64,000 nucleotides of DNA from Iris pallida (Eukaryota > Streptophyta > Magnoliopsida > Asparagales > Iridaceae), in NCBI GenBank assembly GCA_029216955.1, contig JANAVB010015600.1, forward strand, positions 35,661,997-35,725,996, given 5' to 3'. Position numbers and translations under genes: made by a program. The notes beneath the pieces were generated by a model. It did not search any database. It was not told the origin of the DNA and worked only from the letters and a program-made list of their open reading frames with translations. Below are positions 30,656-42,932 of the stretch, in pieces. The number at the start of each line of letters is the position of its first letter. Within the stretch, counting starts at the first letter, position 1.

Positions 30656-33600
30656 ATGGACGCGAAGTCGGTGCGCATGGTGAATCTTAATGGCACAAAC
30701 TATCACTATTGGCGGAGCAAGATGAAAGATTTGCTGTTTGTCAAGAAGCTGCATCTACCCGTGTTTGCATCCGAGAAGCCCAGTGATAAATCCGAGGAGG
30801 ACTGGACATTCGAGCACATACAGGTGTGTGGGTACATACGGCAGTTTGTGGACGAGAACGTGTACAATCACGTTGCCAATATTGAGCACGCGAAGACGTT
30901 GTGGGATAAGCTGGAATCCTTGTATGCGAAGAAGACCGGGGTAAACAAGTTGTTCCTGATCCGAACGATGATGGGTCTGCGGTACAAGGATGGGGCGTCT
31001 ATTTCGGATCACTTGAGTGAGTTCCAGGGCGTGGTTGACCAGCTATCTTCTGTGGGAGTCAAGTTCGACGACGAAGTTCAGGGACTGTGGCTGCTGTGTA
31101 CATTGCCAGACTCGTGGGAGACCGTACGAGTATCTATGATCGCTTCTGCTCCAGAGGGCATGGTCAGTCTGGAGTTTGCCAAGAGCGGGGTGTTGAATGA
31201 AGAGATGCGGAGACGTTCTCAGGGCACTTCATCCACATCCCACCACTCAGAGGCACTTGTTTCAGAGAGCCGCGGAAGGGGCAAAAGCAGGGGTCCAGGT
31301 GGTGGCAGAGACAAGAGCAGGGGGAAGTCCAAAGGTCGGTACGAGGACTCAGAGTGTTACCATTGTGGTAAGAAGGGCCATATCAAACGGAACTGTTTCG
31401 CTTGGAAGAGAGAGAAGAAGGACGACAAGGGGAAGCAAGAAGAGAACACTACAGCGGCGGCCTCGGTGCATGGAGGCGATGTGATCGTCGTAGGTGATGA
31501 GGTCATTACTAACCTCGCCTGCGATGACAATTCTTGGCTGGCGGACTCAGGGGCTTCAGCACATGTATCTCACAATAGGGCACTGTTTGCCACTTACACG
31601 ACAGACGACTGTGGCGTGTTGAAGATGGGCAACGGAGATGTGTCGAAGGCAGTTGCCGTTGGAGATGTGCATTTGAGAACGAAGACGGGTGCGGTTCTTG
31701 TTCTCAAGGATGTTCGTCATGTCCCTGATATCCGTTTCAACCTGGTGTCGGTTGGAAGGTTGGATGACGAGGGATTCTTCAGTCTCTTCGGGAACAGTCA
31801 GTGGAAGCTTTCCAGAGGTTCGATGGTGATTGCCAGAGGAAGCAAGAAGTCCGGTCTCTATTATATGGAGGGAAGCGCAGAGGGGGCACAGGAGGTGAAC
31901 GCAGTCAGTGATGCGTCTACCAAGTTGTGGCACAGGCGGCTCGGCCATATCAGCGAGAAGGGGATGAGCTACTTGGTGAACAGGAAGGTGATTCCGGGGC
32001 TCAGGTCTACAAAGTTGGAGAAGTGCACGCACTGTTTAGCTGGAAAGCAAAATAGGGTGTCTTTCCAAAGTCACCCAAGTTCGAGGAAGCCGGCGTTGCT
32101 CGAGTTGATTCACTCGGATGTCTGCGGTCCTATGAAGGTAAAATCTCTTGGTGGTGCTTCTTACTTTGTAACCTTTATTGATGACTGTTCCAGGAAGGTT
32201 TGGGTCTATGCCTTAAAGACCAAGGATCAGGTGCTGCCTACTTTCAAGGAGTTTCAGGCCTCTGTTGAAAGGGAGACGGGCAAGAAGTTGTTGTGTGTTC
32301 GGTCCGACAATGGCGGCGAATACATCGGTCCCTTTGATGCGTATTGCAGAGAGCAGGGGATACGACACCAGAAGACTCCGCCAAAGACACCTCAGCTCAA
32401 TGGTGTAGCGGAGCGCATGAACAGGACACTGATGGAGAGGGTGCGGTGTTTGCTGTGAGAAGCAAACTTGCCGGGCAGTTATTGGGGTGAGGCTCTTCTC
32501 ACAGCTGCTTATATTATTAATTTGTCTCCTAGTGCTCCTTTGCAGGGTGATGTGCCTGATAAAGTATGGTTCGGCAAAGAGCCGTCATACAATCACCTGC
32601 GGGCGTTTGGTTGTAAGGTCTTCTTGCATGTACCGAAGGACGAGTGGACCAAACTTGAGCCGAAGACGAGGCGATGCGTCTTTGTCGGCTACGGTCGGGA
32701 TGAGTTTGGCTATAGACTCTACGACCCAGTGGAAGGAAAGCTCTACAGAAGCAGGGACGTAGTGTTCGTCGAGGATCAGACCATGACCAACACTCAGGAT
32801 TCCGAGACGCCTTCTGAGGCTGAGGAATTGCCTGAGTTAGAGTCATTTCGCTTCGAGCAGTTTCCAGAGGAAATCGCAGAGGATCCAGTTATGGGAGAGC
32901 CGGTACATGGAGTTGCTCCCAACCTTGATCATCAGCCTGCTGATGGTGGTCAGGATGTCCCTCAGGAGGATGAGCATGCCGGAGAGGTAGTTCCTGAAGG
33001 GGAGGAGGCTGTCGGTATACAGCCAGCACCAGTGGCTCCACTGAGAAGGAGCGACAGAGATCGTCGACCATCTACGAGATACTCACCGGATGAGTATGTG
33101 CTATTGACTGACGGGGGAGAGCCCGAAAGCTTTGCAGAGGCTATGGAAGATGAACACAGACAGGAGTGGATGAAGGCTATGCAGGAGGAGATGAGTTCCT
33201 TGCACACCAATTCCACTTATGATCTGGTGCGGTTGCCAAAGGGCAAGAAGGCTTTGAAGAATCGATGGGTGTTCAGAGTGAAGCAGACGGATGATGCTAC
33301 TCGCCCTCGATACAAAGCGAGGCTGGTAGTCAAAGGCTACGGTCAACGGAAAGGCGTGGATTATGATGAGATCTTTTCGCCTGTCGTCAAGCATTTGTCT
33401 ATTCGGGTGGTGCTAGCATTAGCAGCCAGTCTCGACTTGGAGGTCGAGCAGATGGACGTGAAGACGGCATTCCTCCACGGTGATCTTGAGGAGGAGTTGT
33501 ACATGGAGCAGCCAGAGGGATTCTGTGAGAAGGACAAGTCACATTTGGTATGCCGGTTGAGGAAGAGCTTGTATGGTCTGAAGCAAGCTCGAGGCAGTGG

Positions 33601-34653
33601 TACAGGAAGTTCGAGTCGTTTATAGGGGAGCATGGTTATGCACGGACGACGTCGGATCATTGTGCATTTGTGAGGTATTTTGCCGATGATGATTTTATCA
33701 TTTTATTGCTCTATGTAGATGATATGCTATTAGTGGGTCGGAATGCCACTAGGATAGCGGAGTTGAAATGCCAACTGGGTGCGGCCTTCTCTATGAAGGA
33801 TTTGGGCGCAGTGAAGACTATTCTTGGGATGGAGATCAGCCGAGAGAGAGAGTCCAAGCTGCTACACTTGTCCCAAACGAAGTACATTCACCGGGTACTT
33901 CAGCGTTTCGGGATGGACGGGTCGAAGAAAGTGAGTTCCCCTCTTGCGGCTCACTTTAAGCTCACTGAGGAGCAGTGTCCATCTACCGAGGACGAAAAGG
34001 AAGATATGGAGCGGGTTCCATATGCCTCAGCTGTGGGAAGCCTGATGTATGCCATGGTGTGTACGAGGCTAGATATTGCTCATGCAGTTGGTACGGTTAG
34101 CAGGTATCTTTCAAATCCTGGAAGGGTACATTGGAGTGCGGTCAAGTGGATTCTACGATATCTTCAGGGCACTGCTGGTTGGAGACTTTCCTTTGGTGGT
34201 GATGAGCCGAAGCTGGTTGGGTATACCGACGCTGATATGGCTGGAGATGTAGACACGAGGCGATCGACTTCAGGCTACGTGATGATGTTTGCGGGAGGAG
34301 CAGTGTCGTGGCAGTCGCGGTTGCAGAAGTGTGTTGCCTTGTCGACGACGGAGGCGGAATACATTGCAGCGACGGAGGCTTGCAAGGAGTTGCTGTGGAT
34401 GAAGAAGCTGCTGCAGGAAATGGGACTGAAGCAAGAGCAGTATACTTTGCTTTGCGACAGTCAGAGTGCTATTCACCTTGTGAAGAATCAGACGTTTCAT
34501 AGCCGGTCCAAGCACGTCGAGACTCGGTATCATTGGATACGGGATGTGGTTGAGAAGAAGGACGCGGAGCTTGAGAAGGTTCATACAGATGACAACGGAG
34601 CTGATATGTTCACGAAGATTCTACCAAGGGGGAAGTTTGAGTACTGCAGGTAG
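30656..34653 (+). pseudogene. Copia gag-pol of Element F, one stop and one frameshift
   Basis: The first plausible Met is at 30656, since the open frame extends upstream into the LTR. Gag is followed by a zinc knuckle (CYHCGKKGHIKRNC, from about residue 234), protease DSGA (31544), GAG-pre-integrase (near 31930-32040), and the integrase core with HSD near 32110, SDNG near 32305 and NGVAE near 32400. A TGA at 32456-32458 interrupts the end of the integrase core; the frame then continues unchanged through RT to about 33590. There a one-base loss shifts the frame, and RT (YVDD near 33713) and RNase H continue in the new frame to 34653. All other domain residues I checked look normal, so the copy is recently dead and might still be mobilised in trans. 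Confidence 0.93.
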
Positions 34654-34700
34654 ATCGTCGGGATGACGACATCCTCCCCATAGTTGTGAAGGGGGAGATT

Positions 34701-35514
34701 TGTTGGAGTGGGTGGGGTTCCCAACCTATGTGGAGAAGACCCCGGAGTGCGACGAGCGCCGTTCGTGTGTCGAAGAAGCTCGGGAAGTAGGCGACGCGGA
34801 GTCGCTACTGCTGCTGCTGCTCCTGAAGGAGTTTCTGGCCTGGGCCTGTCGAGTTCGGCCCGAACTCGGTCCCAGGCCGAGTTCTGGCCGAACTCGGTCT
34901 GGCTCCTCCAGGGTTTGGCGAGTAGGTGCTGGATGCTCGACACAGAGTTCTGGCCGAACTCTGTGTTGTCGGGGCTGAAGCGGGATTTCGGGTGACTTTT
35001 CATCACTGGATCTAATCCAACGGTCCAGGTTTGCTGTGGGATTAGGGAGTTAAGTTGAGTTTTCCCAACCCTAATTCATTGTGCAACATATCGCAAACGT
35101 AACACAACTTGGGGAGAGGAAGGAGGCAAGAGTGCCATTAAAACTTCGGAGAAGAAGACGGAGGATTGCAGGTCGCTATTCGAAGGAGATCGTGTTCGGG
35201 TAATCTCTACTCGTCGTTCTCGCTCTTCGTAGCCTTGTAATCATTGTTCTTATCTCTGAGTGTTGTGGGGATCCGATTTGGATCGGGAGGAGTTTGTAGA
35301 GGGTGTAATTCTTCTATTCCATTAGTGGAGGCTTCTCAGGGTTGGACTCCGATCGTCCCGTAGTTTTTCTCGCAAGGGTTTTCCACGTCAAAAATTCTCT
35401 GTGTCTGCGTGGATTGTTTTGTGTGTTTGTTTTTGGGTTCGTGCGTTGTATTGCTCGGTCCTCTCGCAGGTACTCTCCGGTTTGGGGAAAGGTTTCCGCG
35501 TTTCTTTCCCAACA
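34701..35514 (+). repeat. 3' LTR of Element F
   Basis: It matches the 5' LTR except for scattered substitutions and the lack of a 15-bp tandem copy within the CGAACTCGGTCCCAG segment. Confidence 0.95.
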
Positions 35515-35519
35515 CTGCT

Positions 35520-36708
35520 CACCCCCACCACCACTTCGGGCCAATTATCACCAACTCTTTCCTCCTCTCCTTTTCCTTTGTCCGTTGTTAGTAGATGTGA
35601 ACTCGGTACTGTGTGTACATGGTATAATGTACTTGGTACCGTCTGTACATATACCTGATTGGACTAGTATAACTTGTTTATTTGATTTTATGAGTGTTCT
35701 GAGAACCGTATGTACGATAACTAATAGGATAATCGACTGGTTTAAAACGATTAACTGACTTATATAACTTAAATTAGTTTCATGTTTTCTTAACATGATA
35801 AATTCACCTGTGAGACCACCCTAGACCCTTAGAGACTCTTGGCATTGCCACAGAACTATATTAGGACCCGTAATAGATACCCTAAAATTCTGTGATATGA
35901 TTTTTTTTTCTAAGTAGGCAGTATATCGATAGTATACTGTCCGCGGTCTGTTGAACCAATAAGCAGTCTGCTGACCAATCAATAGTGCTACCTAGTTAAG
36001 CTGGTTACCAATTGGACATATTTGTTTTCTCGTAGGGGCTCCGATTGGTCGGTGGCTTAGATTGGCAAGTTGGCAGGCATCCAATGGCTACTACCATTCT
36101 CTTTTCTCTCCCCTTCCTATATGCACTCCTCTACTTCACTATTTTCTTTTTCTTTCTCTTCAGTGTAGTCTCTCCCACCTTCTTCTCTTAAGCCTAGGAG
36201 CTGAACCCAACCTATGAGCTGGTTCTGATATCAAGGTTGTGGTCTCTAGGCCCATCTAGGAGGAGGAGTTGAAGATTTTAGCTAGGGAGCTTGAACTTGT
36301 AGGCAACTACATCTTGCACTAGTAGATAGTTGGATTTTTGATGCATTTTAAATTCTTTTAATTGTTCTTTTATGAGTTCTTCTTCAATTGCTACCGTTTT
36401 CTTATGATTTGTGATGTGTATATCTATTGGATATGGAGATTGGTTGTGGTTTTGAGCTTGAGTATTCATTTGTGATAAATCCTAGACCCTAGGGATAAAA
36501 CCTATGATTTCGAAGTAATTTTGATGATTTGATCTCAAACCCAGGTTCTAAAATGTTGTAGGAACCCCATATTTATTCCTTATATTCCTGATATTAGAAT
36601 TGGTAAATATTTGGTAGAGTTTGGAAGCCAAAAAACCCAGTCCAAGCCTGTATATGCACTGAAATCAATGCGGATAATATGTCAACATTATACCGGTAGT
36701 ACTGTGGG
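35520..36708. other. Intergenic DNA, no gene seen
   Basis: AT-rich with short open frames only. It separates Element F from the Element B nest. Confidence 0.5.
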
Positions 36709-39068
36709 TGTAGTGCCCCGTCCTGCTCAATCAATCGGAGGAATCGAAACGCCAACGGCGTTCGAACTTAGCCATACAACGGCTTGCTCGAAGACCCGCA
36801 TGGTCGAGGCGACTCCTCGTTCAGGTGGGTGGCTTCGGTGAACTTGCCTCAGCTTGGCCTTCGCACTAATAAAATGAATGTTTTCAATGCACAAGTAGGC
36901 TTGATAATAAAATAGACAAATCCACATAGCTAAGGGAATAATCCCAAGTCGGGGCGATTGAGTTAAGAATATGGAAAAGTTTCACGGTCGGCTTAGAAGT
37001 GTTGCACGTTGTGCTTTCAAAATGACACCCGATCCTTCGTCCCGTGGCTTGGGAGAAGGAAAGTTGGTTTAAGTTGCCATGAAGTTATGGACTTAGCCTA
37101 AGTCATAGGCGTCGCACGTACGAATGCTTGATAAAGCATGCACGGTCCCATCGTTCCAAGGCTTGACATAGCCTTGCCCGTCCCACGGGTTAAGTTGTTG
37201 CACGATTAAGTTAGGCAAGAGTTATGCTGGACTATCGAAGTCATAGTAAGCACTGTTCCACTCTTTTTGCGGTTGTCAAAGTTACTTAGTCCCATGATCT
37301 CAGGGCTCGTCATATAAAGTATGACTTGGGCAATAGTGTCGCATAGAATACAAGTCGGTTTAAGGCATGAGCCACGGTCAACACTATGAAAAGTTAGCCA
37401 CGGTTTATGGCACTTAAGGAACATGTTTTGTTCAAGTTAAGTAGGAAGGCTATGCGATAGTCGTTCCCTGGGTTTTAAAGAAAGGAAAGTTCATGTGACC
37501 GTTTGTCGCCGAGGCGGTCCCACGTTTTGGGAGTCTCCAAGGATGCATGTTTTGCATCGTATGATTCTGATGCACGTTTTACATGATATGGTTCTGATGC
37601 ACGTTTTCCTAAGTATGGTTCTAGTCGTACCTCAAAGTAGGCCATGCATTTACGTGAGTCTAGGTGTTCTCGTAGGTGCATGGTCATGGACAACTTGTCG
37701 ACAAAGATTTCTTCTTCGACTGATATTACGTCGGGGCGCCGGAGCCAGTCGACCTAGGGGAAGACGTTATAGCAGCGCTGGATTGTACACGTGGGTAGTC
37801 GGGGGCTTTCCATGGGACTAGCTACCTTGCATTGAAAGACCCGCCGTCTACCCGAGCTATGTCCACGATGGCTTGAATTGCCAGTGACTTTCATATAGAT
37901 AAGTTTGGTGTGCTAAGCGACAATCCGCATACACGGTGTTGGTGAAATCAAAGATAGTGCAAGCACGGCACAAATTGAGTTAAGAGGGTGTGCACGATTG
38001 CAACACCATTATGGGCCTAACATTCGGCTATAGTACGGACACGTGCTTCGACACGAGATGGGGCGTCGAGTAATAAGTCGTCGACATAGAGTTGCATAAG
38101 TTGGAATTGAGTACTTTCGAGTTAAGTCAAGAAGGGTCGTAGGGCAAGTTCGGTTAAGTCATGTTAAATTGTGAGGCACGACCTCGATATGTTATGGCAC
38201 GATCACATTGTTACGACACAAGTATAGGCAAGTTACTAAGTGGCGAGGCACTGCCTCGATTATGTTATAAGAAGAGATTTATGGCACGACTAAGTTGTTG
38301 CGTACCAAATATGGGCCGAAAGGCAAGCACGAGTCGATAAGTCGACGTCGTTGACACGAGAAGAGTCTAGAGGCAAGGTAAAAGTAAGTTGTTGGTACGA
38401 GGCACGATGATGGTCTGGAGACACTAAATAGGCCAAGAGTTTGTCTTAAAATCGATCCTAAGGCAAGAATAGAAGGACAATCATAAAGCGATTATGTTGC
38501 ACAAAGTAAATGAACGTATTGGTTTTGTATGGGTAGGCGAGGAGCTCACTCCACCTGTACAGTTGAGTACTACACCCACACAGTTTTTATGTGCAGGTTC
38601 AGGTAGAAGCTTGTTGGCGCGGAGCACGCTTGGTTGCGTCGAGGCATGGAGTCTCTTGGCGTTTCGAGGTATGCGGCAGCATGGAGTCTGGACTTATACA
38701 AGACATAATGTATGGACATCGCCTATCTGTAGCATCCGCTGACTTATCAAATTGTATTGAGAGATGAGAGAGAGCAAAGTGACTTGTATTGTGAGACGAA
38801 TGAGCTTGAGTGATTGTAATCTTGGCCTCGTGCCCAACTATGTAATCTTTGTTTTAATATCAATAAAGAGCTATTTGTATGGCTTGTGTTTTGTTTCAAG
38901 TTTTCGTTGTTATTAATCAATGTTTCTGCTTGGGACTTCTGGGCGACGACCCCGTCGCCTAGCCTGTAATCGGCTGTTATGGAACCCGTCTTGCACGAGT
39001 ACAATCTAGGCTCGTGCGGCATCACGCCTTAGCGAGGACGATCGGTCCTACGGGACTGGGACATGACT
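36709..39068 (+). repeat. 5' LTR of Element B
   Basis: Starts TGTAGTGCCCCG and ends GGGACATGACT, the last base probably changed from A. It contains three tandem copies of a ~28-bp unit (GATGCACGTTTTnCATGAT-like, about 37540-37620, repeated at 43770-43850 in the 3' LTR). An AATAAA signal is near 38863. The U5 block CGTGCGGCATCACGCCTTAG is shared with Element A. Confidence 0.88.
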
Positions 39069-39279
39069 TAATGGTATCAGAGCACGGCTTTACGTCCTTG
39101 GACTTTCGATTGAATTCTTTAACTCTGATGTTGTTTTTGTAAATTCTGATGTTGTTTTCATGATTGATATCGTTAGTGCGCTTTCTCTCAGTGTCCCACG
39201 GGATGTCCATACAATAAGTCACGGCTCGGATGGTATAGGCTATAAAGGGTTCCGTGGGTGAGTCTAGTCAGTTCGGATA

Positions 39280-40454
39280 ATCACTTGGCATGGTTCCCTT
39301 TGGGGGGACCAGGTACCCCTGAACCAATCAGGCCATCTATCAATCGATTTGAAAAGTGCATCTCGCTTTCGTTCATTTCCGCCAGGCCATAATAGCCGCC
39401 ACAATAAGAAAGAAGCAAGCGAAACAGCTAGAAGCGCTCGCTTCGCCGCGCCCAACAATTCTGATTCACGGGAAAGCCAACAGAAAGATTCGATTCGGAC
39501 TTCGTAGAGCCGGTGCTGCTGCTGTCTGCTCGTAGGGCCGTCCCCCACTCCCGTCCCGGGGCGCTAAGGGGTTTCGTTTTTGGAACAGACGGCAGTGTTT
39601 TGCTGACGCCTCGAATCGACGCTTTTGTTGCGACATGCTATGTTTTCTCCCCCATTGCTAGTAGGTTGATGGTCGGACTTGATTGGTCTGGTGATTCACT
39701 GATTGAAGTGACTCTTGAGGGTTTCGATTCAACATCTTCCTCTTCCAAATGCCCTTCTTATGCTTGGTTGACTATTTTCTTTAAGGCTTGGCCTTTCCCG
39801 CGGGTATAGTGACTAATACAATAACCTACTATATGCTTAATACATCGTTCTCGGTCATCCCTCTCGCACACTGGGAGCAGCCCTTCCTAAATGCAAGCTG
39901 CTCCTCTTCTTTCTTTACCGACTGCCTCCCATCGTTCGCCTGCGCTTCCTGGTTTGGTTTATCTGGACAGTCGATCATCTTGTGACCAATCTTGCCGCAC
40001 GTAACGCATAAAAATAACAAGGATTCATATTTGAGAATCATACTCCTATCGTTCTTTCTATTCGCTCTTCACTCTAACCAAAGACTGATCTCTCCCGCCC
40101 ATCTATTCTGACTCACTACTCTATAAGTTTCGAATCTTCTTCTTTTTTTTTGTTTTCTGTTGCGGCTATGCCTCCTTTCCTACTACCATCCATCCTGGCT
40201 CGGCCCGGTCGTCCCGACCTCTCGCTCAGTCCTTATTAAAACCCTGGGGCTAATTCTTCCTCAGGCATTCTCCTTATTACGTATGCTCCGCCCTCCCGGT
40301 TCACCTAGATCCATAGACCGGCTTGCTATTAAAGTCAAGCTATGTTGTAAAGCGCTTAACTTTACATAAGTGAAAGACAAAAGACTCCCCTATCTTCTAA
40401 AGAGGATAGAATCTTCTTTTGTTCTTACATAAGGTGCGGAGCGAAAGATACATA
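39280..40454. other. Inserted segment in Element B, organelle-like composition
   Basis: The segment is bounded by the direct repeat TTCGGATA (39272-39279 and 40455-40462) and does not align with Element A, unlike the DNA downstream of it. Stretches such as GAAGCGCTCGCTTCGCCGCG and the even-GC text around 40160-40430 read like plant mitochondrial intergenic DNA. That is an impression by eye; no mitochondrial gene was recognised. Confidence 0.35.
39829..40041 (-). pseudogene. LINE-type ORF1 fragment with zinc knuckle
   Basis: A 70-codon frame contains YESLLFLCVTCGKIGHKMID followed by CP. This is a CX2CX4HX4C zinc knuckle preceded by a Y-E-S-L segment, the arrangement seen at the C-terminal end of the DUF4283-zf-CCHC_4 module of plant L1-type LINE ORF1 proteins. 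Only this piece remains; no endonuclease or RT follows. Confidence 0.55.
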
Positions 40455-41647
40455 TTCGGATATAGTAAGGTTCACGGAAGAAAATTGGTTGAACAAAGTT
40501 TAACTTTAATTGGCTAAGTCGGACTCGGCATATACACCAAGATTGCGTTGACCTTAGCAAAGTCGTATGCGGGATACAAAATGTGTCGGACAAGAATGAG
40601 TTAGACTCGATTCATAAAAGTATTGGTTAGTTACGATAAGGGGTGCTATCGTAAGACGATATTGCCAATACAATATAGATGGAATGTGCTTGAAATTGGG
40701 GAATGGTTCGAACGGAGATTCGAAGAAATCGATTGTGAATCGAATAATAGCTTCGAGAATTTGTCGGATGACTTCATCCCTGAGTGGTGTATGGAATAGC
40801 CTCAGGGATGTCGATCGATTGAGGATACGGGGTGCCAATGAGTCTATCAGCAAGCGTCGCATGTATGCAAAGCCTTAGATTGAGAAACATTGAGTAAGTT
40901 GTAATATTAAAGTTTATGACGAGTTGGTTCGAACAAACTAGAAATGACGCGCACGAGTATTGGATTGCGCAGGTATGAATTGTGAATATGATTGAGTAGG
41001 TGGATTAAATCGAGAAAAAGTTAAGGTGTACGAACGGATGACTCGATCGAGAAAATCGATATGAATCATATACGAAAAGTTAGCACGATTGGATGATAGT
41101 GTGCATGGAAATGATTCGAATATTTGAGATTGACTCTAAGGATTTGGAATAAATGTTGCTCGATATTTTGAGTTAGCATAGATCGAGGCGTTTTAAGAAA
41201 ATATGTTGCTCGATGACTTAAGATAGACGGATGAACACATGTGATTATGGATTTGAACGAATTGATCACGTAAATAGTTCGGGGATTATTGAACGAATTT
41301 TGATCTTGAATATCGAGGAGATTGTGGTATATCCAATTTGGATGATAGAATCAATTACACGACTCGAAATTCGTTGCAAATGAAGATCGTCAGGTTATGC
41401 ATATCATCGATGGCATTGAGACGTATCAAAGATCGACGTGCGATAACTTGAGGGTACTCTAAATCGAAGAATGGCGATCGTGTAAAATGTTATTGTTTCA
41501 ATGGATGCTATGCTAGAATTTTGATAGAAATGAATGTTTGGTGAAAGAAAAGTGTCTTGATTGTTCGGTGATAACCATAACATCGACGATCTTGTCTTGC
41601 GCGAGCGCAACTCTAGCCTCACACATGCGTCACGTCAGATTTGGGGT

Positions 41648-41699
41648 GATCGTTCCGCGTGAGCGCTGACATGGTGATTCATGTCCAGCGGGAATGATC
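41648..41699 (+). other. Conserved hairpin 1 (Element B copy)
   Basis: GATCGTTCCGC (41648-41658) pairs with GCGGGAATGATC (41688-41699) with the same bulged G as in Element A. The inner stem GACATG/CATGTC closes a GTGATT loop. Confidence 0.65.
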
Positions 41700-41888
41700 A
41701 AACTCGAGAGATCAGGACGTGGAAAATTTGGTTCACTTCGACTTATGATTTGATGCGAAACTAAATTCGAGGATGGGTCGGACTTGTGATTGACGATTAA
41801 GTAAAACTTGGGGATTGAATAGATCCAATCTACGTATCGAGAATGAATTAGTCTAGACTCAATGCAAGAGTTACGCTTCGATGAGAAT

Positions 41889-41935
41889 GATTATTCTGTG
41901 GGAGCGTGGTGATCTTATGTCCACCGCAGATAATC
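41889..41935 (+). other. Conserved hairpin 2 (Element B copy)
   Basis: GATTATTCTGTGG (41889-41901) pairs with CCGCAGATAATC (41924-41935) with the same bulged T as in Element A. The loop is shorter and diverged. Confidence 0.65.
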
Positions 41936-42932
41936 AGACTTGCGTAAGATCGGGACATAACATATTGTTAAGCTAGACGACCTTGCGATCGATTACGTGA
42001 ATTGTGATAAATGACTTAGGGAATATGGAATGAGAATTATGGTTTAGTGACAAGCCGACTTATGGTGTACTTGACTGGGAAGGATGGATAGGTGGATTAT
42101 ATCGACCGGGTTCGGAGAGAAAGACTATGTGAATTGCTTGTTGGACGAGCGATATGGATATGTTGAGGAATTGGTTGAACAGGACTTACCGTAGGATGAC
42201 TTTGCTGAACAACTCGGAGCCCTTGGACTAAGTGTTGCAAGTCGAATAGGAGAATATATGCTCGATGATTAGAAATCAGAGTGATGCGAGCTTGGGTAGA
42301 AAATTCCGTACTATCAACTTTGGTTTGACTATAGGATTGGGGTCAGTGTTGATATTATTGTTTGGGAACTGTGATTCCTATACTGACGTTGACTTTAGCC
42401 TGGCGAGATAGCCTAGCAGTTAGGCGAGATGTCCCTGCTTTAAGAGATATTATATGATCGATTTTAGGATTGATAGAATGAATCGAATATGTGGGATTGG
42501 ATTCAATATCACGAGGTTTGGCTGAAATGCATATATTTCGGAGACGCCTTAAATATGTGCATGATCCAGCTAAGTGATACATTGAATTCAAGTGAGAATA
42601 AAGGAACGAGAAGATATTGAGGATTTTGAGATCGTGAGTTTCAAAAGAAAATATTGATGGTAGTGCAATCGTTGGATCCGAAACAAACTCGGATGTTGAT
42701 TGATCGAGTGGTTTACCTAGAACTGAGCTGTTTGTGTGTGCGACGAGTGTAAGTTACCCGAGTTGAGAGATAGTTGTCTGTGTCGAAAGATAACCAAAGC
42801 ACGAGCGTGCTCGGATTGAAGAAACGCATAGGAGGAATGTGTGTAAGAATTGTTGGATGTTGAATCAAGTTATAAGTCGATAAGTGTACTCAGATAATTT
42901 CGAGGATGAAACTTTTTCTGTGTGGTATATAA

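Larger units (their letters stand above)
29757..35519 (+). mobile_element. Element F: Ty1/copia retrotransposon with broken pol
   Basis: A 5-bp TSD, CTGCT (29757-29761 and 35515-35519), flanks LTRs of 825 bp (29762-30586) and 814 bp (34701-35514) that differ by about a dozen substitutions and a 15-bp indel. The primer site TGGTATCAGAGCC is at 30590-30602 and the polypurine tract GGGGGAG just before 34701. Gag-pol carries only two lesions: an in-frame stop at 32456-32458 and a frameshift near 33590. The gag start (residues NGTNYHYWRSKMKDLL) resembles Tork/Tnt1-type copia elements. Confidence 0.95.
40463..42932 (+). other. Internal non-coding domain of Element B
   Basis: It resembles the interior of Element A in the same order (about 41307-42010 against 5611-6360), without shared open frames. 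The pre-LTR tract at about 42895-42932 contains TTTCGAGGATGAAACTTTTT, a chromovirus-type polypurine region. Confidence 0.7.
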
